From NCBI GenBank assembly GCA_021399435.1, contig JAJTUP010000111.1, positions 1 through 64,000 on the forward strand: a DNA stretch of 64,000 nucleotides. The letters run 5' to 3'. The position numbers and the translations under genes are program-made. The notes under the pieces were generated by a model. That model searched no databases. It saw only the letters and a program-made list of their open reading frames with translations, and was not told the origin of the DNA. Within the stretch, counting starts at the first letter, position 1. Each line of letters starts with the position of its first letter. Of the stretch, positions 53,751-61,634 are shown piece by piece. The stretch is from Diaporthe sp. PMI_573 (Eukaryota > Ascomycota > Sordariomycetes > Diaporthales > Diaporthaceae).

Positions 53751-56700
53751 TCAATCTGAAACGCGTATCCTTTTCCGCTTGGGCGGCCGCCTTTCTTGTG
53801 TGGGCTCTGATGATTGCCACCGCTGCCTCTTGTCTGTGTGTCCAGCCTGCACAGATGAAAGGATGGCACCACTGTTTTCTGTACGGCTGACTTTATATTC
53901 ACTGTCCTCGTAGTTGTGCTTGCCATGAATATCGTCTGCGTTCAGTAGGCCATCTTTATCCATGAGTCGTAACAGCCTCCCTGAGGCCTCAATTGGGAAG
54001 CCCGCACGGATGGCAACTCTCAGTTTCTTTCTGGAGCCCGGAATTTCCCACCAATATCCTGAAAATGCGCCAATAACATAGCTTACCAATCTTTCTTGTG
54101 GTGACTCTTGGTGCCCGAGGGTTTGTGTTCTTAGTGCCCGAACCTCTTCACAGAGAAGGTCCCAAATTGTAGTATCGGTATCGAATTGCAGGAGCACCAG
54201 GCGGCAGTTGCCTCCATTGAGGATCTCAGGTCCAAAGCAATCCAGGAACTCCGAATACTCCTCCGCAAAACCTTGAGGAAATTCTGTGAAAGGCAGAAGG
54301 AAGATTGCGGCCCCCAAGACTGAACTTCGGCCTGGGAGCAGTTGGACGAGATAGTCGGGATGCAAAGGTTGCTCGGATCATTGCCAGACGAGGAGGCCAG
54401 TAATCGACAGACTTTTAATGCCGATGCGGTATCTCTAACCTCTAAATTCTCCATCTTGCTTGGCGTGGTCTGTCGCCTGAATGGTGGGATCGACTGCCGT
54501 AACACCGGGTTGAGTATCGCTCTGATGACTCTCGATCGAACTCGTGCCTCTCGATCACTGGTACAAGCCCTGGAAAGATTGAGGCCATGTTGGTCTGCAA
54601 GAGCAAGAACATATGCTGGCTTGCGAGATAAAGCGGCAAAGTATTCATTGTCTTGCTGGAATTTGGCGTATAGGTAGTCCCAGAATCCTATGACGATAAG
54701 GAGGCCCTGTAGTAAGAGAGATGGGTCATCCAGGACTGGGCCCTTAGGGTCTCCGGTCCGGATGAATCCTTGTGCAGCCAAATCATGGGCGACTGAAAAC
54801 AAGCCGTCTAGTATGCTATTGGCGGTTTCGATACGCTGAGACCCTCGGTCGTTCAGGTGGGATAACTTAGCAGCAATACTGATGAATGCGCCCGTTGGCT
54901 CGACCAACGGCTGCCAGGCAATCGAAATTGCAGTCCCGCGAGGGTGCTTAACCACGCAAGCGTGGCGCGGAGAGCCGAGAGGGTAGTATCAAAACCTGCT
55001 GTTGTCTTCTGCCTCAAGTATTCTTTCACTGGCTCGGTGGTTGACCAGTCTCGGACGGTGCGGTGTATGAATCCGACATTATCAGCTCCGAGTTCCACGA
55101 GTCCTTTGCAGATCGCGTCGAAACGCGCAACCATTCGCGACCGATTGAGAAGATACTGACCCTCGTCGAAGGGTACCATTACCTCTTTCACAGCCAAGTC
55201 AATGTCTTTGTACTCCATCTCGTTGAAATAGTATATTCTGAAGTCCAGATCATGATATGACAGCGCGATTTGTAGAAATCCAGACATCTTTGAGTGATAG
55301 ATGGAGGGCACGCTGTCCAGAATTTGTTTGTAGAATGGCTCCAACTCGGGCGGGAAGCTATCAAGCATGGACTGTATTTCTTCGAACGTATCCCCATTTG
55401 TGAGACCCTCTCGTAGAAGCTTGGTTACCAGGAAGACCCAAAGAAACACACCCCGAGCTCGAACAGTAATGGTCTCAACCAGCATCTGTCCTTCGCTGGG
55501 GCGCACTGTGTCGGACCAAAGTGGATGCTCTGCTAGCCGGCTGCTCGTGTAATTCGAGATATCCGACCTTGTGAGCTCGTGCATATATATTTTGGACGTT
55601 GCTGACTTTCCGAAGTTTTGTTCGAAGACGTTCCAGGGTCGGCTTGAGACGCACAGTTTGATCGTCGGAAGTCGGCAAAGCTCTGATAAGAATGTCACCA
55701 TGTCCAGGTGATCGCCCTGGGACTCATCCAGGCCGTCAATGAAGATACACACGTGGATGCCAGAAGCCGTTTCCCTGGCTACTTGTCGGAGACACTCCCG
55801 CAGCTCGCGCAGTGACCAAGGAGTTTCTGCGCTTGTATATAGATCACGGTCGTCTTTTCGCGGACCGTCCTTCCACCGCTGCTTGCAGACATCTGGGGTT
55901 ATTCCTGGCGCTTGCCAGAGGATGTCATGCAGAACGGACTGCCACAAGCCCTGTTCTGACTTCTGAAAACTCGTGCCTGAGCTCCAGAAGTAATGAGCAG
56001 CAACATAGATGGGTTGAGGTGCAGCCCATGAAGCCAAAGCATCCCGGACAGAGCGGTGATCAGCAAGAAACTTCATTAGAGTCGATTTCCCGGATCCTGG
56101 TTTGCCTGATACCCAAAACACTCCACGACCCGACAGGATCCACTGTAACGTATTGCCTTGTCCGGCCTTATAGCTGGACGCATCTTCTGCTGCCTGATCA
56201 AACGGATGCTTTAGGGCCCACTCGAAGGTTCTTCTATGTGCCTCGGGTATATTTTGGTGTCTTATAGGCCGTTCGGGGTACTTGAGGCTGGCAATAATCT
56301 GCTGTGACTGCCTGATGTCAAGATTCTGGACTGAGAGCCCCTCCAATTGAGTGACAAGTCTCTCTAGATGAGGGCCTGTGTCTGCATTTGGGTTGGACGC
56401 TGCGCCGAGCACATGGATCTCCTTCAGAATGTCAGAAAGGTGTGCTTCAATGACACCAAGTCTTTGGTCGTGTGTGATGGCCAACTGTTTGCGAACTCTG
56501 TGTTCCTTTCTGATGTTTCTTATCTCGGCATGAAGACTCTCCCCGCTCTCACTGCTCAAGTGAAAAGGAATCAGTGGGTTGTCCTCTATAGGGATGTCCA
56601 AACACACTTACATTAGTTTTGCACACATGTGGAATGACATGGAAGATTCGTATGATTTCAGACGCTCTTGGAGTTGGCGAACCGAGTCCTGCGTCATACC

Positions 56701-57054
56701 AGAGCCATCTCACAGTGCTTCTCGAAGGCTCTTCCAGAACCTTCTATGACCACTGTTAGTCCTCAGGTCTCTCAGCTTCGCGAGGAGCATATCGCTGTCT
56801 TTCTGGCACGCCGCGGCTAGATCGCCAAGGTTGATGTCATTCTGAGAAATGTTGACGGATATCCCTTGTTTGGGCGTGGAGAGTCGGGCACTGACATCTT
56901 TCAACCTCGCGCAGAGAGCATCCAGAGTTTGCGTCTGTGCAGATGAGGGATTTGATGCGTTGTAGATCTTTACTGAGCTGTGGAGTAAGTTGTTTGAAAA
57001 CTGAACGAATTGCACAACGCCTGCTGCCAGGCCAAAAGCAGTGACAGGATCCAT
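53751..57054 (-). pseudogene. NACHT NLR with fungal STAND N-terminal domain, broken
   Basis: ATG at 57054: MDPVTAFGLAAGVVQFVQFS, the N-terminal domain common in fungal STAND proteins. Exon 1 carries an in-frame TGA at 56712..56710 (residue 115) before continuing DGSGMTQDSVRQLQERLKSY. A 60-nt intron (56552..56611, GTAAGTGT...GAGCAG) leads to exon 2: coiled coil, then NACHT with Walker A VSGKPGSGKSTLMKF, Walker B CIFIDGLDE, and SSRPWNVFEQNFG. A DUF7791-like region (HRTVRDWSTTEPVKEYL) follows. Frameshifts near 54945 and 54370 separate three C-terminal frames, the last ending at 53751 in a basic tail (RRPPKRKRIRVSD). Fungal NLRs act in non-self recognition and programmed cell death; this copy looks inactive. 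Confidence 0.85.
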
Positions 57055-58099
57055 GTTGTGGTGGGGCCTGTGAGTCTCTCACCGGAGCTGAAGTGGGATC
57101 CTTGAGAGATAATGGAAGGGAAAGAAGAGTGACTTGGAAACCGCTTGCCAACCAACAAATAGGGCTCTGCTACATTGCTATTGAAGCAGGTGGCGGTGCA
57201 CTCTCACCTGCACTGCCCGCGCACGTGTCAGGTGGCAGTGTTCAATTCTGACATGCATGTAACTTGTCTGATCCGTCAGATATGACACCTAAAATCTGGT
57301 CAGCTGCAGACCGAGATTTGATGGGGTATGTGTGATATCTACTCTGCACTTGGAAGAAAACACGTGAGGTAACACAGCAGGCAATAGCTGTGCATCATTG
57401 GACTGATTGCTCCTTTGACTCGTTCGGGCGCCGTAACTCTGACCCCACCTTCAACTTCCCAGTTTGGCTTTTCGTACGGCCCACTGGCCAATGATCGGCC
57501 GCTAAGGGGCATCATCTTGAGCCAAACGAAACAAACCCCTCCTCGCCTTTCCCACCCGCGCCAGCTTCGCGCTCTTCTCGCGCCAGCCTGGCGACTTCAT
57601 TTGCTATCAGAATCGAGCTTGAGTCAGTAGGTATCAGCTGGTTGAGGGTAAAAGGCGCAAGGTGCCAGCCAGTCTATCAAAAAGGCTGGCAGTACGGGCG
57701 GTTGGCAGGTTCCGTTGTGCCTAATCGGCCGAATGAAGGGATAGCCCGACCGTACCCACTGCCAGCGCTGCATAGGCCCATTGCAACTAAGGCGGCCCAA
57801 TTTAAGCCTGACCTTAGGCGCGAATAACCCAGCCAACAATAATGATCAGCGTGACAATAAGGGTGACAGATCTTTCTTTCTGTTGAAAGAACGATGTGTG
57901 CACATACATGCTGGAGCAGGACGAGAAGGCTTGGCTCAACTGGCTACTGGCCCTTGCGTCAAAAATAGATATGCTAGGCATGATATTGGCTATGTACAAA
58001 ATGTCTGTTTCAAAGGGGAATAGAAGAAGAAAGACCAAGGAACGAGAAACTCTTAGTCTATACAAAGGCCACAGACAGCCAATATCACATCGCTGCAGC
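57055..58099. other. Intergenic stretch between the NLR pseudogene and the AflR-like gene
   Basis: Contains a short inverted pair (TGCCAGCC at 57662, GGCTGGCA at 57682) and a few frames of 60-110 codons without signatures. No gene claimed. Confidence 0.4.
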
Positions 58100-59539
58100 T
58101 CATGAAGCACATTGAAGCTGCGCCGTAGCCTCATTTGTCAGTGACTGAAGCCTCACCCTCAAGTATGAAGCAAGAGCATATAGAAGCTCAGAAGAGCCCG
58201 GAGCCACGGCACATGATCCGCGCAAAGGCGCAGTACTATTTGCGGCCTTGTACCGCTGAGTAAACTGCAGGACCAGGGACGCCGTCCTAGGCAGACTTTC
58301 CATGACTTGCATGAGCGCCTCGCCCCGCCGTCCTTTCGACAGCCGCTCCCCTTCTGTTGCCAGAGAAGCCCTCCTGCTCTGATGAGACGAGCCCGAGCTG
58401 AAGGGAAAAGAGAAGTAATCCGGCACGCTCCAGCTTTGCGCGAGAAGAGCGCCGCTGCAGTCGTCGCCGCTCGCGGGCGGCGAGTTGGCGTGCGCAGAAG
58501 ACAACGACCGGGACCCACCGCTGCCGGCGGCGACGAGCAGCAGGGCCCCGTACACGTCCAGCATAGATACACACGCCGTGGCCATCAGGAGCCCGGTGTC
58601 GACCTGCGCCGAGCAAGGGCAGACGAGCGCCGTGGCGAGACGGTCGCACGCGGTGCCGAGCACCTCTATCGCGGAGGCGAGGAGACCCGAGGCGTCGAAG
58701 TCGGTCGTGAGGCCACGGCAGCCCGCCCCCGGCCGCCGCAGCCTCTCGTTTGTGGCTTCCAGTTGCTCCTGGATGGCCATCGCCGAGCCAGCGCAGTCGG
58801 CCACCAGCGGCCGCTCGCTCCCTGGTCCGGCAACAGAGGCTGCGCGACTGCCGCTTTTGTTGGGGCTCGAGTCGCTGAGGCAGGTCATCAGCACGTCCAT
58901 GTCCATGTCTATATCCGGGAGCCCCTGCCGAAAGCCATAGCTGTCGAATAGCTGCTGCTGTTGTTGCACGTGTGGGGCTAAACCTCGGCCTACCACCCGT
59001 TCGCCATGACTCGCCACGTCTCGCGAATCTCCACAGAAGTGAGGGTATTTGTCTCCTTGATTGGCTGCTGCGGAAGGGAAGAGTGAGGAAGAGGGCCTCC
59101 CAGGCATCTGAGGCTCGAGACGAGGCAGGCTGGCACTGGCACTGTCCTGCCGCGAGGCCCTGCTTGACGCCGTCGTCGACAGGCTGGGAGTTGATGACGG
59201 TCTGCGGTCGGCATGACTCGAGGGAAGTAGATCTGGATAATGTCTTGGCTCCGCGGGAGGCCGCTTCTTGGCGTACGATGGCCCCCGGCCGTGCCGCCGT
59301 CCCACCCTCCGTGCGGCTGAATATGAACACGGATGTCCCATGCTGGCGCAGCGGCTGCACACGGGCTTCTGGCTCTCACAGCGCACTTTCGATGCCGAGC
59401 ACATATCACACGAGTTTTTGAGTTTCGGTGGCGCCTCCGCGGAAGACGCGGCCGGGACAGGGGCGGAGGCAGTGTTGCTGGACATGATATCGGTGCCGCT
59501 GCACAGGTAGGGGAGGGTAGATTTGTTCAAGAACATCAA
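58100..59539 (-). CDS. AflR-type Zn(II)2Cys6 regulator
   Basis: An uninterrupted frame of 479 codons; the ATG at 59485 (MSSNTASAP) is a more likely start than the upstream one at 59539. Residues after the start contain CDMCSASKVRCESQKPVCSRCASMGHPCSYS (split here: CDMCSASKVRC / ESQKPVC / SRCASMGHPC), the C-x2-C-x6-C-x6-C-x2-C-x6-C cluster, followed by the SAARRVGRRHGR linker. A low-complexity Ser/Ala region and a C-terminal domain (MATACVSMLDVYGALLL, MESLPRTASLVLQFTQRY) match the AflR family. Such proteins are pathway-specific activators of polyketide clusters. No polyketide synthase is in the window, so it may be an orphan or at the edge of a cluster. The gene is GC-rich compared with its surroundings. 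Confidence 0.88.
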   Translation of the reverse strand: MMFLNKSTLPYLCSGTDIMSSNTASAPVPAASSAEAPPKLKNSCDMCSASKVRCESQKPVCSRCASMGHPCSYSAARRVGRRHGRGPSYAKKRPPAEPRHYPDLLPSSHADRRPSSTPSLSTTASSRASRQDSASASLPRLEPQMPGRPSSSLFPSAAANQGDKYPHFCGDSRDVASHGERVVGRGLAPHVQQQQQLFDSYGFRQGLPDIDMDMDVLMTCLSDSSPNKSGSRAASVAGPGSERPLVADCAGSAMAIQEQLEATNERLRRPGAGCRGLTTDFDASGLLASAIEVLGTACDRLATALVCPCSAQVDTGLLMATACVSMLDVYGALLLVAAGSGGSRSLSSAHANSPPASGDDCSGALLAQSWSVPDYFSFPFSSGSSHQSRRASLATEGERLSKGRRGEALMQVMESLPRTASLVLQFTQRYKAANSTAPLRGSCAVAPGSSELLYALASYLRVRLQSLTNEATAQLQCAS

Positions 59540-59800
59540 AATGGGCTGAAACAGGTCAGGATCCCACCTAGTTAGTAGTGCTGGGCAGAGGGGTTTCTTA
59601 TCATGCCACCTTTTCTGGCCAACTGCCCAAAAGGGTGACCACCCTGGATGTTATATGGGGCGCCGCACCCACATCCCACCCACATGCCAGCAGCATACAT
59701 ACGCAGATCCAATCTTTCCTCATGCAGGTGTCCAAAATATGGGCACAGAGTTCTCAGGTCCGCAACAGTTGCACTGACGTGGCTTGCTATATGAAACACC
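59540..59800. other. Short upstream region of the AflR-like gene
   Basis: About 260 bp with no recognised feature; presumably its promoter. Confidence 0.4.
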
Positions 59801-60011
59801 CTTTGTGTCACGGCCAGCACGAGATGCAGCATGGGAGCTGGGTCTATTGGCGCTATCAACGAATATTCTAAGCTGAGGAGAGGAAAAGAAAGGGAGAGCG
59901 AAGCTCATGCGATCCCTGGACTGCGTAAAAGTCTTGACGCAACTGTGGGGCTCAGGGTTAGGGCCTTGTGACGGCCAGGGTTTGCTTGACCGTGGCTGCC
60001 GTCACACTTTG
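59801..60011 (-). repeat. MITE-like repeat, copy 2 (inverted partner of 1291..1502)
   Basis: The reverse complement matches 1291..1502 along its whole length, including the GCTTAGAATATTCGTTGATA and CCCAGCTCCCATGCTGCATC blocks without change. Ends lie at CTTTGTGTCACGG and CCGTCACACTTTG. See copy 1. Confidence 0.65.
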
Positions 60012-60533
60012 AATCTCAAATAATAATGACATGTATATACTTGTATGGATGACTGTAGACTTTTGTCAGATTATCACCCTTTTAGGTATGTGGGACGTGT
60101 AATTATGGTCCAATTGATGGGGTGGTCACTGTGTGTATTGTGATGATGTCTTGTCTAGGTTCTCTAGTGCGACCCCGCCCGTTCAGGGGGCTGGTTTTGT
60201 CGTGATGGGCATAATGATGCCTCAGGCACACATTTGTCAAATGCCCGTCACATCTGACACACCCCCTCAGACGGAACCCCCTCAGAGGGAAATTGGTTTC
60301 GGATCTCGAATCTAAATATTTTATCTTCTTTACAACCTTTGAAATACCTGGTGGCCGCTTGGCGGAGATTCTGGCCACTGGTGGATGTCTGGTGTTGCGA
60401 ACCCCGCATCAGACGTCATTGTCGTCATGGAAGGTGAACAGGATGTTCCGGGCGGGGGATGTCATCGTCCCCTGCGTAAAAGGACCAGAACGACGAGGGC
60501 GTTGGAATCCAAGCAGCAAAAAGGTGCTATGGA
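60012..60533. other. Possible 5' UTR of the LINE
   Basis: About 520 bp with a small direct repeat (ACCCCCTCAGA... twice at about 60258..60290). The LINE start is not defined by sequence alone. Confidence 0.35.
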
Positions 60534-61634
60534 ATGGCAGGAAGAGGAGAGCACATGAGCGAGGTTGCCCAGAGCCTAAAACGACTCCTGGAACAAGATT
60601 TCAATAAGAGAATGGAATCGATGAAGGCGGAATTTCAGCTCGAGTTTGCTAAGCTTAGGGACCGCATGGCTGAGGAAGTTACTAGGACTACGGCCCAGAT
60701 GGCACAAGAATTATCGCAAGTCCGACAGCAGCTTACCCAGGTTTGCGACAAGCTGGAGCAGACCCGACTACAGCTGGATACACTGAGTAAGGCTCAGGCA
60801 CCACGATCGCCGGGCCGGACATATGCAGACGCGGCCAGAATGACACCCGTTAGTACTCCCATCCAATCTCCATCTACGGCCCGATCGGCGACTCCAAAGC
60901 CGGTGTTCTGCACAGTGGACACATCCAGGGTGCCCGAGGATCACATTGGAGACGCTACACCGGCAATGATTCGCAAAACCGTTGAACAGGAAATGCGAAT
61001 GTCCAGCGACCAGCCGAGTTGGCGATGTGTTGCAGTCACCAAAGATGGACGGAATACCAACCGCCTGAGGGTGATTGGTAGGAACGAGGAAGAACTGAAG
61101 AGGATCAAGGCGATCATCGAGGCCAAGAAGGCTCCAGGTGCAAGAGTGCTCCGAGACCAACTGTACCCAGTCAAAGTTGACAATATCAACCGTGCTGCCG
61201 TTCTCGACCAGGAAGGCAAGGTCCTTCCTGGAGCGATGGACGCTTTGGGCCAAGAGAATGAAGTTCAAATTGCCAAGATGGCCTGGTTGAGTCGAAAGGA
61301 CAACGCGAAAGCATATGGATCCATGGTGGTATACCTCACCAAGAACAGCGATGCCAGGAGACTCCTACAAGAACGCTACTTCCTTGCAGCGGGTGAGTCG
61401 GCGTACACTAGCGTGTTCGAGCGGAGAGCTGGACCGATACAATGCTACAACTGCCAGGAGCTCGGCCACAAGGCTTTCTCGTGCAGCAAGAATCGGGTAT
61501 GTGCGAGGTGCGCTGCCGAAGACCACCATCATAGTGAGTGCCAGACGCAGGTACCCAAGTGCGTACCCTGTGGTGGACCGCACGAGTCGTTCAGTCGCAG
61601 CTGCCCGAAACTCTACCCTACTCGGCATGAGTAG
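60534..61634 (+). CDS. LINE ORF1, gag-like nucleic-acid-binding protein
   Basis: Starts at ATG 60534 or 60555. Residues 8-95 form a long coiled coil (KRLLEQDFNKRMESMKAEF, QELSQVRQQLTQVCDKLEQ) that should oligomerise. A proline/serine linker follows. Residues 160-300 form an RRM-like or gag-type fold (WRCVAVTKDGRNTNRLRVIG, MVVYLTKNSDARRLL). The C-terminus has three Cys/His knuckles: CYNCQELGHKAFSC, CARCAAEDHHHSEC and CVPCGGPHESFSRSC. ORF1 proteins bind the element RNA in cytoplasmic particles. Stop TAG at 61632..61634 overlaps the ORF2 start. Confidence 0.88.
   Translation: MAGRGEHMSEVAQSLKRLLEQDFNKRMESMKAEFQLEFAKLRDRMAEEVTRTTAQMAQELSQVRQQLTQVCDKLEQTRLQLDTLSKAQAPRSPGRTYADAARMTPVSTPIQSPSTARSATPKPVFCTVDTSRVPEDHIGDATPAMIRKTVEQEMRMSSDQPSWRCVAVTKDGRNTNRLRVIGRNEEELKRIKAIIEAKKAPGARVLRDQLYPVKVDNINRAAVLDQEGKVLPGAMDALGQENEVQIAKMAWLSRKDNAKAYGSMVVYLTKNSDARRLLQERYFLAAGESAYTSVFERRAGPIQCYNCQELGHKAFSCSKNRVCARCAAEDHHHSECQTQVPKCVPCGGPHESFSRSCPKLYPTRHE

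Noticed and set aside
58287..59421. Several long open frames (139-357 codons) on both strands across the AflR-like gene
   Set aside because: They lie in a GC-rich coding region where shadow frames are expected. Only the 479-codon frame shows a zinc cluster and family blocks.
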